Assembly: GCF_946886695.1 (NCBI RefSeq)
Contig: NZ_CAMPJD010000030.1
Coordinates: 1 to 51,978 of the forward strand
DNA from: an uncultured Pseudoxanthomonas sp.
GTDB taxonomy: Bacteria; Pseudomonadota; Gammaproteobacteria; Xanthomonadales; Xanthomonadaceae
Reading direction: 5' to 3'
Length of the DNA stretch: 51,978 bases
Below the pieces are notes generated by a model. The model had not been told where the DNA came from and searched no databases. It saw nothing but the letters and a program-made list of their open reading frames with translations. This document shows, piece by piece, positions 10,964 to 19,208 of the stretch. The position numbers and the translations under genes were made by a program. The number at the start of each line of letters is the position of its first letter. Positions within the stretch are counted from its first letter, which is position 1.

Positions 10964-11005
10964 GACGGGATGCGGGGCCTGGCCCTGCGTCCCGTCGGAC
11001 TTTTC
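10964..11005 (+). terminator. Stem-loop between the receptor and GH3 genes (attenuator-like)
   Basis: GACGGGA (10964) pairs with TCCCGTC (10990-10996), and the stem extends to about 14 bp with two G-T pairs, followed by GGACTTTTC. The T-run is short, so partial termination or 3'-end protection of the receptor mRNA is more likely than a complete stop. Confidence 0.45.
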
Positions 11006-11063
11006 GTCAAGGCGCGGATCCTGTCGGGGATGTCGTGCGCGCCTTCATCCAAGGGAGAAGCGA

Positions 11064-13607
11064 GTGAATCCGATCCGAGTGACCCTGCTGGGAGCCAGTC
11101 TGCTGGCCTGCCTGTCGTGTACGGCCAAGAAGGAGCCCGAACAGAAGCCCGCCGATGCGACTGTGAGCGATGCCGCGGAACTGAAGGACTGGCCGGCGCT
11201 GAAGAGCCGTTTCGCCAAGGATCCTGCCGTGGAAGCACGTGCGGCGGAAATCCTCGCCAGCATGACGCTGGAGCAGAAGATCGGCCAGATGGTGCAGCCG
11301 GAGATCAAGTCGATCACGCCGGACGAGGTGCGGACGTACTACATCGGCTCGGTGCTCAATGGTGGTGGCTCATGGCCTGCGATGAACAAGCACGCCAAGG
11401 TCGAGGATTGGGTCAAGCTGGCGGACGCCTACTACGACGCGTCGATGTCCACCGATGCGAAGATCCCGGTGCCGGTGATCTGGGGCACCGACGCCGTGCA
11501 CGGCCACAGCAACGTCCACGGCGCGACCATCTTCCCGCACAACATCGGCCTGGGTGCCGCGCATGATGTCGAACTGATCGAGCGCATCGCCGAAGCCACC
11601 GGCCAGTCCACCCGCGCCACCGGCGTGGCCTGGACGTTCGCGCCGACTGTCGCCGTGGCGCAGGATGCCCGCTGGGGGCGCACCTACGAAAGCTACTCGT
11701 CGCAGCCGGCACTGATCCGCGAGTATGCCGCCGCCTATGTCAAGGGCATGCAGGGCGTGCTGGACAAGGACGGCAATGTCGTCGCGACTGCCAAGCACTT
11801 CATCGGCGACGGTGCCACCGACGGCGGCAAGGACCAGGGCAACGCGACGGTGACGCAGTCGCAGATGATCAACATCCACGGGCAGGGTTACTACGGCGCC
11901 ATCGAGGCGGGCGTGCAGACCGTGATGGCGTCGTTCAACAGCTGGAACGACGTCGCCGCAGGCAAGGACTACGGCAAGATGCACGGCACGCGCGACCTGC
12001 TGACGGTGGCGCTGAAGGAGAAGATGGGCTTCGATGGCTTCGTCGTCTCCGACTGGAACGGCATCGGCCAGGTCACCGGTTGCAGCGACGACAGTTGCCC
12101 GCAAGCGATCAATGCGGGCATCGACATGGTGATGGTGCCGGACAAGTGGAAGTCCTTCATCACCAACACGATCGCGCAGGTGAAGTCGGGCGAGATCCCA
12201 CTGGCGCGTATCGACGACGCCGTCACCCGCATCCTGCGCGTCAAGCTGCGCGCCGGGTTGTGGGACCACAAGCCATCGGCCAGCCAGTACGCTGGAAAAC
12301 CAGAGGCGTTGGTGCACCGCGACCTGGCCCGTCGCGCTGCGCGCGAGTCGCTGGTGCTGCTGAAGAACGACGGCGGCACGCTGCCGCTGAAGAAAGGCCA
12401 GCGCGTGCTGCTGGTCGGCAAGAGCACCGACAGCATTTCCAACCAGACCGGCGGCTGGTCGCTGACGTGGCAGGGTACCGACAACACCAACGCCGACTTC
12501 CCGAATGCCGACAGCATCGCGGCCGGCCTGCGCGAGCAGTTGGGCGAGGCGAACGTGTTGTTGCGCGACAGTGCCGAAGGCGTGGATCCGGCCAGCTACG
12601 ATGTCATCGTGGCCGCGATCGGCGAGACGCCGTATGCCGAGACCAATGGCGACATCGTACCTTCCGACACGATGGCGCACAGCCGTCGTCATCCGGAAGA
12701 CCTGGCCACGCTGAAGGCGGCTGCCGCCAGCGGCAAGCCCGTCGTCACCGTGTTCCTGTCCGGCCGCGCGTTGTACGCCAACGACCTGATCAACCTGTCC
12801 AACAGCTTCGTCGCCGCGTGGCTGCCGGGTACGGAAGGCAAGGGCGTCACCGATGTACTGGTCGCGAGTGCGGATGGCAAGCCGGCGCATGATTTCCGCG
12901 GCAAGCTGACGTTCCCCTGGCCGGCCGTGGCCTGTCCGAAGGCCGACAGCATGCCGCAGTTCGCGCTGGACACCGGCCTGCGCTATGCCGACAACAGCAC
13001 TGTTGGCAAGCTGCCGGAAGACAGCACGACCAGTTGCGGTGATGCGACCACGTTGGGCATCTTCAAGCAGTCCGACATCGTACCCTTCACCCTGCAGATG
13101 GCTGCAGGCAACGAAGAGAAGGCGGTGGGTTCCGACATGAATGCCACGCAGCGCTGGCCGCAGGCGAAGCCTGCGCTGCAGATTGCAACGGTGCAGGTCA
13201 ACACGCAGCAGGACGCCAAGGAGGTGACCTGGCTGGCACAGGCTCGCTTCTTCGCCCGCAATCCGTCGAAGAACAACCTCGCGGCGATGGCCACCGCGCG
13301 TGGCGTGGTGCAGTTCGACGTGGTGGTGAAACAGGCGCCGGTCAAACCGGTGCAGTTCACGCTGGGATGCGGCGCCAACTGCGGTGCCAGCCTCGACCTG
13401 ACGGCGACGTTCTCCGGTGATGCGGTCGGCAGGAAGCAGACCGTCAAGGTGCCGCTGGCCTGCTTCGGCAAGCTCGGTGCGGACCTGACCGGCGTGGATA
13501 CGCCCTTCAGCATCGCCGCCGATGCTCCGTTCGTTGCCGCGTTCACCAATATCCAGGTGGTCGCCGGTGCGGCGGATGGCGCCGACGTGGTGAAGTGCGC
13601 GCAGTGA
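11064..13607 (+). CDS. GH3 family beta-glucosidase lipoprotein
   Basis: The 847-residue enzyme starts at GTG 11064, preceded by AAGGGAG at good spacing. The N-terminus has a lipobox (LLACLSC), so it is probably anchored in the envelope on the periplasmic side. The GH3 N-terminal barrel shows MTLEQKIGQMVQPE, PVIWGTDAVHGHSNV, WGRTYESY, ATAKHFIGDG and the catalytic nucleophile Asp330 in GFVVSDWNG. The C-terminal alpha/beta sandwich carries LLKNDGGTLPLKKG, and a final ~180-residue beta-rich domain follows, as in ExoP-type exo-beta-1,3/1,4-glucosidases. It would cleave terminal glucose from oligosaccharides imported by the upstream receptor. The MFS permease gene follows 118 bp downstream, with an 11-bp stem-loop in the gap. 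Confidence 0.94.
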   Translation: MNPIRVTLLGASLLACLSCTAKKEPEQKPADATVSDAAELKDWPALKSRFAKDPAVEARAAEILASMTLEQKIGQMVQPEIKSITPDEVRTYYIGSVLNGGGSWPAMNKHAKVEDWVKLADAYYDASMSTDAKIPVPVIWGTDAVHGHSNVHGATIFPHNIGLGAAHDVELIERIAEATGQSTRATGVAWTFAPTVAVAQDARWGRTYESYSSQPALIREYAAAYVKGMQGVLDKDGNVVATAKHFIGDGATDGGKDQGNATVTQSQMINIHGQGYYGAIEAGVQTVMASFNSWNDVAAGKDYGKMHGTRDLLTVALKEKMGFDGFVVSDWNGIGQVTGCSDDSCPQAINAGIDMVMVPDKWKSFITNTIAQVKSGEIPLARIDDAVTRILRVKLRAGLWDHKPSASQYAGKPEALVHRDLARRAARESLVLLKNDGGTLPLKKGQRVLLVGKSTDSISNQTGGWSLTWQGTDNTNADFPNADSIAAGLREQLGEANVLLRDSAEGVDPASYDVIVAAIGETPYAETNGDIVPSDTMAHSRRHPEDLATLKAAAASGKPVVTVFLSGRALYANDLINLSNSFVAAWLPGTEGKGVTDVLVASADGKPAHDFRGKLTFPWPAVACPKADSMPQFALDTGLRYADNSTVGKLPEDSTTSCGDATTLGIFKQSDIVPFTLQMAAGNEEKAVGSDMNATQRWPQAKPALQIATVQVNTQQDAKEVTWLAQARFFARNPSKNNLAAMATARGVVQFDVVVKQAPVKPVQFTLGCGANCGASLDLTATFSGDAVGRKQTVKVPLACFGKLGADLTGVDTPFSIAADAPFVAAFTNIQVVAGAADGADVVKCAQ

Positions 13608-13614
13608 GTGTCCT

Positions 13615-13641
13615 GCGCCTTGCGGCGGAACCGCAGGGCGC
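13615..13641 (+). promoter_or_regulatory. Stem-loop between the GH3 and MFS genes
   Basis: An 11-bp stem (one G-T pair) with a 5-nt loop lies directly after the GH3 stop codon. There is no T-run. It could set the 3' end of a processed mRNA segment. Confidence 0.35.
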
Positions 13642-13725
13642 TGACGCAGTGCAAGTTGCAATCGCGCGGCGGCCCCGTAGGCTGGCCGTTCCGTCCGGAT
13701 CCCATACCAGCAGGCATACCAATCC

Positions 13726-15180
13726 ATGACCACACAAACCACCCGATGGTCGCAGTTCGGCGTGCTGATCACCGTGTTCTTCTTCTGGGGCTTCGTTGCG
13801 GCGAGCAACGATATCCTGATCCCGGTGTTCAAGAAGGCCTTCGACCTGACGCAGGCGCAGAGCCAGTACGTCGCCGTTGCGTTCTACGTGGCGTATACCG
13901 TCGGCTCGCTGATCTACGTGGCGATTTCCAAGGTCATCGGGCTCGACCTGCTCAACAGGATCGGCTACAAGAACGGCATCTGCCTGGGGCTGGTGATATC
14001 CGCGTTGGGCACGCTGCTGTTCTACCCCGCGGCCAACACTGGTTCGTTCAGCCTGATGCTGTCGGGCCTCTTCATCGTCGGCCTGGGATTCTCGCTGCAG
14101 CAGATCGCGGCCAATCCGCTGGCCATCGTAATCGGTGATCCCAAGACTGGCGCGCAGCGATTGACCCTGGCGGGCGGCATCAACAACTTCGGCACCACCA
14201 TCGGGCCGCTGCTGGTGAGTGTGGCGATCTTCGGCAGCGTGCTGACCGGCAACACCGAAGCCAGCATCGAGAGCGTGAAGACGCCGTACCTGGTGCTGGG
14301 CGTAGCCTTCATCCTGGTGGCGATATTCCTGAAGTTCTCCTCGGTGCCCAACCACATCGACCTGGAGAAGCTGTCCGAGACCGAAGCTCAGGACAGCAGC
14401 AAGCTGATCCACAAGAAGTCGGCGCTGGGTTACCCGCAGCTGGTACTGGGCATGCTGGCGATCTTCGTCTACGTCGGCGTGGAGGTGTCCACCATCAGCA
14501 ACCTGCCGGCCTATCTCGAGTCGCCCGAAGGCCTGGGCTTGGATACGTCGCAAATCGCGCCGTTCGTGTCGCTCTACTGGGCCAGCCTGATGATCGGCCG
14601 CTGGGGCGGCGCGGCGGGTGCGTTCAATGTGGGAGCGGGCGCGAAGCGCTGGCTGACGCTGCTGCTGCCGTACGTGGCGTTCGCTGTGTTCCTGGCGGTC
14701 AACGCCATCATGAAGCACGACGTCTCGCAGTTCCTGGGCTACGCCGCCGTCATCGTGCTGATGATCCTTGCGACCCTGGCCAGCAAGGGCAATCCGGCAC
14801 GCATGCTGCTGTACTTCTCCATCTGCGGCATTGCGGCGCTGCTGATCGGCATGTTCACCACCGGCTGGACCAGCGTGGTGGCCTTCATCAGCGTCGGCCT
14901 GTTCTGCAGCACCATGTGGCCGTGCATCTTCGCGCTGGCTATCACCGGGCTGGGCAACAACACCAACCAGGGCAGCAGCCTGCTGATCATGATGATCATG
15001 GGTGGCGGTTTCGTCAGCCTTGCCCAGGGGGCGCTGGCCGACAAGGTCGGCGTCCATTTCAGCTTCATCGTCGGCGTGGCGTGCTTCGCTTACCTCGTTT
15101 TCTATGCGATCGCTGCCACCCGTACGTTGCGCAACCAGGGCATCGACCTGGACAAGCTGGCCGCCGGCAACGGCCATTGA
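13726..15180 (+). CDS. MFS sugar permease, FucP/GluP-like
   Basis: This 484-residue inner-membrane protein has about 12 hydrophobic segments. Its opening (WSQFGVLITVFFFWGFVAASNDILIPVFKK, in two adjoining pieces) and the FSLQQIAANPLAIVIGDP and TLAGGINNFGTTIGPLL blocks are typical of the FucP-like glucose/galactose/fucose:H+ symporters of the major facilitator superfamily. The slightly long central loop (ETEAQDSSKLIHKKS, about 215-230) is normal for this group. It would carry the monosaccharide (probably glucose) released by the GH3 enzyme across the inner membrane. It is the last gene of the receptor-GH3-MFS unit and is followed by two stem-loops, the second a good terminator. Confidence 0.93.
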   Translation: MTTQTTRWSQFGVLITVFFFWGFVAASNDILIPVFKKAFDLTQAQSQYVAVAFYVAYTVGSLIYVAISKVIGLDLLNRIGYKNGICLGLVISALGTLLFYPAANTGSFSLMLSGLFIVGLGFSLQQIAANPLAIVIGDPKTGAQRLTLAGGINNFGTTIGPLLVSVAIFGSVLTGNTEASIESVKTPYLVLGVAFILVAIFLKFSSVPNHIDLEKLSETEAQDSSKLIHKKSALGYPQLVLGMLAIFVYVGVEVSTISNLPAYLESPEGLGLDTSQIAPFVSLYWASLMIGRWGGAAGAFNVGAGAKRWLTLLLPYVAFAVFLAVNAIMKHDVSQFLGYAAVIVLMILATLASKGNPARMLLYFSICGIAALLIGMFTTGWTSVVAFISVGLFCSTMWPCIFALAITGLGNNTNQGSSLLIMMIMGGGFVSLAQGALADKVGVHFSFIVGVACFAYLVFYAIAATRTLRNQGIDLDKLAAGNGH

Positions 15181-15187
15181 GTGCGGT

Positions 15188-15258
15188 GCGCGCCGGAGAG
15201 AGGCCGGCGCGCATCCCCCAAGCCACCGGGCCACTCTCCAGCCCGGTGGCTTTTCTTT
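15188..15258 (+). terminator. Tandem hairpins ending in an intrinsic terminator after the MFS gene
   Basis: The first hairpin pairs GCGCGCCGG (15188) with CCGGCGCGC (15204-15212). The second has an 11-bp stem (AGCCACCGGGC at 15221 with GCCCGGTGGCT at 15241-15251), followed by TTTTCTTTT. The second is a clear rho-independent terminator for the glycan operon. Confidence 0.8.
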
Positions 15259-15260
15259 TG

Positions 15261-15297
15261 GTTGCTGTCCCTTTGCCCTCGCGCGCAAAGGAGCAAC
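15261..15297. repeat. Imperfect palindrome downstream of the terminator
   Basis: GTTGCT...AGCAAC encloses CCTTTGC...GCAAAGG with a 3-nt bulge. It may be another intergenic palindromic repeat. The remaining ~200 bp up to the next gene show no further structure I can support. Confidence 0.35.
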
Positions 15298-15504
15298 ATC
15301 GCCCTCCCGGATCTGGCTTCCGGGGCTGGCATGGCAACGAAGGACGCAGACAGCTGCGTCGACGGAGATCGTGGGGGGGCTCCATGAAGTGCGATCGCTG
15401 CGCGCCGGCCGTCGTGGATGGATGGGGCGGCGGCGTGACGGATGGGACATGGCGCAGGCCCCGGGCGGGGGCAAGACTGCGAAACTTCCCCCGGAGTCAC
15501 GCCC

Positions 15505-16020
15505 ATGTTGCTGCGCCTGTCATGCCTGCTGCTATCGCTTGTTGCCTTCCACGCCCCGGCGAAGGAAGCCCCGACGCGCGAACACTTCGCCACTCCCGGC
15601 CACGAAGCGGCGTACCACGACTGGCACTACACGCCCGTGGTGAAAGTGGGCGACATGGTGATCGTGTCCGGCATTCCTGCCGCCGGTCCGGGGACGTACG
15701 AAGAAAAGGTGCGCCGCATGTTCGTTGGGCTGGGCAAGCAACTGGCACAGGCCGGGGCGACCTATGCCGACGTCGTGGAACTGACGACCTTCCACACCGG
15801 CCCGACTGATCCACAGAGCTTCCAGGCCGAGTTCGCCCGCTTCGCCCCGATCCACCACGAGTTCTTCCCCGCGAACTACCCCGCGTGGAGTGCGGTCGGC
15901 ACGAGCGCGCTGCTCGCACCCGGCGCGGTGGTGGAGATGCGCGCGGTGGCGATGATCGGATCCGGGCGTGCGCCCAAGGCGGACATTTCGAAGCCGAAGC
16001 CGCGCCCGGCTACGCCCTGA
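15505..16020 (+). CDS. Exported Rid-family (RidA/YjgF-like) protein
   Basis: About 171 residues from ATG 15505, chosen because CGGAG lies upstream and a signal peptide begins there (MLLRLSCLLLSLVAFHAPAKEA). The rest is one Rid domain: YTPVVKVGDMVIVSGIPA, KVRRMFVGLGKQLAQAGATYADVVELTTF, then YPAWSAVGTSALLAPGAVVEMRAVAM. Canonical RidA enzymes hydrolyse reactive enamine/imine intermediates in the cytosol and need an arginine at the position that here reads Ala (VGTSALL instead of VxVARLP). So this looks like an exported Rid relative that lacks the deaminase arginine; its role is unknown. It is not obviously in an operon. Confidence 0.82.
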   Translation: MLLRLSCLLLSLVAFHAPAKEAPTREHFATPGHEAAYHDWHYTPVVKVGDMVIVSGIPAAGPGTYEEKVRRMFVGLGKQLAQAGATYADVVELTTFHTGPTDPQSFQAEFARFAPIHHEFFPANYPAWSAVGTSALLAPGAVVEMRAVAMIGSGRAPKADISKPKPRPATP

Positions 16021-16033
16021 GCACGCGCTGGCG

Positions 16034-16444
16034 TCAGCGCGCCGCCGTGCCGCTGCGCTTGGCCAGCATGTCCTCGATCAGATCCAGGATCTCCGCAACG
16101 CTGATGCCGTAGGAGCCGGCCTGGCCGGCGTCGAAGGCCTGCTTCCACTCGCCGTAGCCCTCCAGGTAGGCCGGGTCGGTGGCGCCCTGGCCGACCCGTT
16201 CGGCGCCACTGCGTTCCAGTACCTGGCCGATGATCGGAAGATGGGCGAAGGTGGTGATGACGCCAGCAGGCAGACCGGGGTGGCGGATGCGCGCTTCGCT
16301 CACGCTGACGTGCAGGATCTCGCCACCGAGCGGGTGCGGATCGATGCGATTGATCGTCAGTACCGGCGTCTCCCTGGTGCCGCGGCCACGACAGCGCCAG
16401 TGTTGGCCGACGGCATAGGGGACAGAGGCAGGGGCGTTCGTCAT
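16034..16444 (-). CDS. Conserved-looking hypothetical protein
   Basis: This 136-residue protein has no signal peptide or membrane segment. It begins MTNAPASVPYAVGQHWRCRG, has an SH3-like beta-rich first half (GQHWRCRGRGTRETPVLTINRI, seen in two pieces; ILHVSVSEA; RIRHPGLPAG), and ends with an amphipathic helix SVAEILDLIEDMLAKRSG. Codon use fits the neighbours, so I think it is real. I do not recognise the family. It is convergent with the Rid-family gene, 13 bp away. Confidence 0.65.
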   Translation of the reverse strand: MTNAPASVPYAVGQHWRCRGRGTRETPVLTINRIDPHPLGGEILHVSVSEARIRHPGLPAGVITTFAHLPIIGQVLERSGAERVGQGATDPAYLEGYGEWKQAFDAGQAGSYGISVAEILDLIEDMLAKRSGTAAR

Positions 16445-16784
16445 GGAGATCGGAAGCGGCGGAAGGAGCTGCTCAGGATAGGCAGGGCATGGCGGGTTGT
16501 GCGCGACGCGGTGGCATGAAGGCTCGAATGACCCGATGCGGCAAAGTGGGGGCGATATCGGAGGGTGGAACTGGAACTCCTCGATGGTCGCCTAGAGCCG
16601 GTTGATCGGGTACGACACGCCTTGCGCACAAGGTCTGTAGAGCGTTGCGCGCCTCCCGTGGCCGACGATGGGCCTCACCGTTGTCCGGATCGGACCGCGC
16701 GCGGCGATATCTGACCTCGACGTCCGGCCTGCGCACGCACAGTGCCCGCCCTGGACACCCGAACTTCCCAAGGACTCTCCCAGC
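16445..16784. other. Intergenic stretch with no supported gene
   Basis: 340 bp between the hypothetical at 16034 and the doubtful small frame at 16785. Short frames on both strands lack ribosome sites and family-like sequence. It probably holds the promoter of the minus-strand hypothetical, but I cannot place the boxes. Confidence 0.4.
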
Positions 16785-17045
16785 ATGCCCCTCGACGCGA
16801 ACTCCCGTTTCATCGCCGGGGTGTGCAGTGCTGCCGTCATCCTGCTGGCTACCTGGTTCCACGGCAATGGCAAGAATCTGGACAGGGCCCTATCGCATTG
16901 CGAGGCGAGCGGGGTTCAGGCGCAGCAACCGCGCGACTGCATCCCATGCGAGCGCGATGAGGGGTCGCACGCAGATGCACTGCGGGTGGATCACGATGCG
17001 CCGAGCCACGAGCTGCGCACGCACAACGCTACTCCGCGCTCGTAA
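16785..17045 (+). CDS. Doubtful small protein with one N-terminal hydrophobic segment
   Basis: An 86-codon frame from ATG 16785 with AAGGA 10 nt upstream. It begins MPLDANSRFIAGVCSAAVILLATWF, here noted as a single membrane or signal segment (about residues 8-23; key residues FIAGVCSAAVILLATW), then turns hydrophilic with four Cys/His-rich positions. There is no recognisable domain. It could be a small exported protein or chance in high-GC DNA. Confidence 0.3.
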   Translation: MPLDANSRFIAGVCSAAVILLATWFHGNGKNLDRALSHCEASGVQAQQPRDCIPCERDEGSHADALRVDHDAPSHELRTHNATPRS

Positions 17046-17192
17046 TCCCGTGCCAGCGATCTGCCGTCCGTCAGGCCCGACGTGGTGCGCCGAGTGGGTT
17101 AGCCGCCGATGCAGGGCGGCGCATTGCATGTGCGGATGGCAGTCTGCAGGGCGTCCGGTGTCGCGGCGTGCCGCCGGTCTCGTGATGCACGC

Positions 17193-17903
17193 CTAGAAGC
17201 GCGCCCCCACCGGCAGATAGCGCCATTGGCCCACCGGCATCTTCGACAGCGCGATGCGGCCAATCCTGAGCCGCCGGATCGACACGACCTCAAGCCCGCC
17301 TGCGCGGCAGCGATGGCTGAGCTCGCCCGGCTGTACGTCCTTGATCGCGAAACGCAGCCGCACCTCGTTCTGCCAGCTGACCTTGCAGGGCGCCAGTCCG
17401 CGGTCCTGGTAGGTGGCCACGTGGCCGATCCTGCTGAGGGTGTACGGGTCGGTGTTACCGCGGATCTCCACCACGAACTCCTGCTCGATCTCCGCATAGT
17501 CCTCGGTCAGGCGGCGCCACACACGGCCATCCTGGCTCAGCACCATGAGTCCGCTGGCCTCGGTGTCCAGCGGCATCAGTGGGGTCAATCGATGGAAATG
17601 GCGCTTCAGCGCACGCACGCCGCTGTCGTCCTCGGGCAGATGCGTGGCCGGGGTGGCCAAGGTGGCCGTATCCTGCCAGGCCATGCCTTCGGGTTTGTGC
17701 AGCAGCAGGGTAGCCGGCTCGGTGGCCGTGAGTTCGGCAGCCGGATCGATCTCCACGTGCTCGGTGGTGACGGGGTGTTGTGGCGCTTCCACCGTCTCAC
17801 CATCCACGGTGACCCAGCCCCCTTCGATGTACTGCTCGGCCTCCGTGCGCGAACAGCCGGTGAGTTCAGCGACACGCTTGGCAAGGCGGATGGGTTCAGG
17901 CAT
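17193..17903 (-). CDS. rluF: 23S rRNA pseudouridine synthase, RluF-like
   Basis: The 236-residue cytosolic protein has an N-terminal S4 RNA-binding domain (RLAKRVAELTGCSRTEAEQY, about 6-25) and an RsuA/RluF-type pseudouridine synthase domain. Visible blocks are LLLHKPEGM near 66-73, PLMPLDTEASGLMVLSQDG with the catalytic Asp113, and RLRIGRIALSKMPVGQWRYL at the C-terminus. The family isomerises a specific uridine in rRNA; the RluF subgroup targets U2604 of 23S rRNA in E. coli. The assignment to RluF rather than RsuA/RluB/RluE is by overall resemblance. It is monocistronic, divergent from the RIO kinase, with about 100 bp of shared upstream region. Confidence 0.85.
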   Translation of the reverse strand: MPEPIRLAKRVAELTGCSRTEAEQYIEGGWVTVDGETVEAPQHPVTTEHVEIDPAAELTATEPATLLLHKPEGMAWQDTATLATPATHLPEDDSGVRALKRHFHRLTPLMPLDTEASGLMVLSQDGRVWRRLTEDYAEIEQEFVVEIRGNTDPYTLSRIGHVATYQDRGLAPCKVSWQNEVRLRFAIKDVQPGELSHRCRAGGLEVVSIRRLRIGRIALSKMPVGQWRYLPVGARF

Positions 17904-18005
17904 GGGAACACCGGCGTTTCAGGGCCGCTAGTGTAAAGATAGCGGGGACGCCCCGCGTCGAATCTTCGTTCTTCATCTTCATTTTCATTTTCCCGCCAGG
18001 ACCGC

Positions 18006-18860
18006 ATGAAAACGCCACCAGGACTGCAAGCGCTGATCGATGACGGTGTGATCGACCGCGTGCTGCGCCCGCTGAAAAGCGGCAAGGAAGCCTCCGTCTA
18101 CGTGGTCGATGCGGGAGGTGAAGTCCGCTGCGCCAAGGTCTACAAGGACATGGCGCAGCGCAGTTTCCAGCAGCGCACGCTGTACCAGGAAGGTCGCAAG
18201 GTCCGCGGCAGCCGCGAGGCGCGCGCGATGGGCAAGGCCACGCGCTACGGGCGCAAGCAGCAGGAAGTGGCATGGAAGAACGCTGAAGTCGACGCTCTGT
18301 ACCAGTTGCGCGACGCCGGGGTGCGCGTGCCAGAACCGTTCGGTTATGTGCATGGCGTGCTGGTGATGGAGCTTGTCGCCGATGCCAGTGGCCACTCCGC
18401 GCCCCGTCTGGGCGAAGTGGACCTGACGCCGGAGCAGGCGCGCGACTTCCACCGTTTCCTGGTGCGCGAGGTGGTCAAGATGCTGTGTGCCGGCCTGATC
18501 CACGGGGACCTGTCGGAATACAACGTGCTGGTGGGAGGGGAAGGCCCGGTGATCATCGATTTCCCGCAGGTGGTCAGCGCCGCCGGCAACAACGCCAGTC
18601 GTCGCCTGCTGCTGCGCGACGTCAATGCCCTGACGGCGCGCCTGGGCCGCTACGCATCGGAGTTGCTGGATACCTGGTATGGCGAGGAGATGTGGGCGCT
18701 GTACGAAGCTGGCGCTTTGCGCCCGGATACAGAGCTGACCGGCCTGTTCGCCCACGACGCGTCGCGCGTGGATGTGGACAGCGTGCGGCACGCCATCGAG
18801 GATGCGCGACAGGAAGCGATCATCCGCCAGCAGGGCAGGGAAGCGGCCGCTGCGGAGTAA
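18006..18860 (+). CDS. RIO-family serine protein kinase (PA4780-like)
   Basis: This 284-residue RIO1-like kinase shows an N-lobe with GKEASVYVVDAGGEVRCAKVYK (given in parts: GKEASVYVV, the nucleotide loop; CAKVYK, the ATP-binding Lys), the RIO insert rich in Arg (RGSREARAMGKATRYGRKQQ), hinge VLVMELVAD, catalytic loop LIHGDLSEYNVL with Asp168, and the metal-binding IIDFPQ with Asp185. Bacterial members of this type are found in Proteobacteria; substrates are poorly defined. The C-terminal ~80 residues (ASRRLLLRDVNALTARLG onward) complete the helical lobe. The sequence ends in an alanine-rich tail. It is cytosolic and looks single-gene. Confidence 0.9.
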   Translation: MKTPPGLQALIDDGVIDRVLRPLKSGKEASVYVVDAGGEVRCAKVYKDMAQRSFQQRTLYQEGRKVRGSREARAMGKATRYGRKQQEVAWKNAEVDALYQLRDAGVRVPEPFGYVHGVLVMELVADASGHSAPRLGEVDLTPEQARDFHRFLVREVVKMLCAGLIHGDLSEYNVLVGGEGPVIIDFPQVVSAAGNNASRRLLLRDVNALTARLGRYASELLDTWYGEEMWALYEAGALRPDTELTGLFAHDASRVDVDSVRHAIEDARQEAIIRQQGREAAAAE

Positions 18861-18917
18861 CACGATGAGGGTGCGGGGCCGGGCGCAACAGCGCGGCCCT
18901 GGGCGCTGGCAAAACAA

Positions 18918-18943
18918 AAGGGCCTGCCTTGCGGCAGGCCCTT
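18918..18943 (-). terminator. Intrinsic terminator of tRNA-Phe
   Basis: GGGCCTGCC pairs with GGCAGGCCC across a 4-nt loop, extended by AA/TT. On the minus strand it is followed by TTTTGTTTT, so it terminates the tRNA transcript. It may also help end the convergent RIO kinase mRNA. Confidence 0.85.
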
Positions 18944-18952
18944 CGGAATGAG

Positions 18953-19028
18953 TGGTGGCCCGGGGCGGATTCGAACCACCGACACGCGGATTTTCAATCC
19001 GCTGCTCTACCAACTGAGCTACCAGGCC
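18953..19028 (-). tRNA. tRNA-Phe (GAA)
   Basis: The minus strand folds into a complete 76-nt tRNA: acceptor GGCCTGG / CCGGGCC with one T-G pair, D-loop AGCTCAGTTGGTAGAGC, anticodon loop TTGAAAA (anticodon GAA, phenylalanine), T-arm with GGTTCGAATCC, discriminator A and an encoded CCA end. It is flanked by a promoter upstream and a terminator downstream. Confidence 0.97.
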
Positions 19029-19070
19029 ATGATCTGTCGCGGTGCGGCAGTGCCGGCGCGAAGAGCGGCA

Positions 19071-19099
19071 ATGATACGGACCGGTCGAGGCGATGGCAA
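19071..19099 (-). promoter_or_regulatory. Promoter of tRNA-Phe
   Basis: On the minus strand a -35 box TTGCCA (19094-19099) is separated by exactly 17 bp from a -10 box TATCAT (19071-19076). The expected start point lies about 35 bp before the mature tRNA 5' end. A GC-rich discriminator follows, as in stringently controlled stable RNA genes. Confidence 0.6.
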
Positions 19100-19208
19100 G
19101 CCGGACCGCCCCTGAATGGCGGGTCCCACGGCTGCCGCAGGCTGCGCCGGGCGGGGGCATCATGCGTCCTCGGGAGTGCGCCCCTCAACGCACCGACAGA
19201 GGACGACC

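Noticed and set aside
11370..13832. An 820-codon minus-strand frame opposite the GH3 gene
   Set aside because: Same reason; the plus frame has complete GH3 motifs and a lipoprotein signal.
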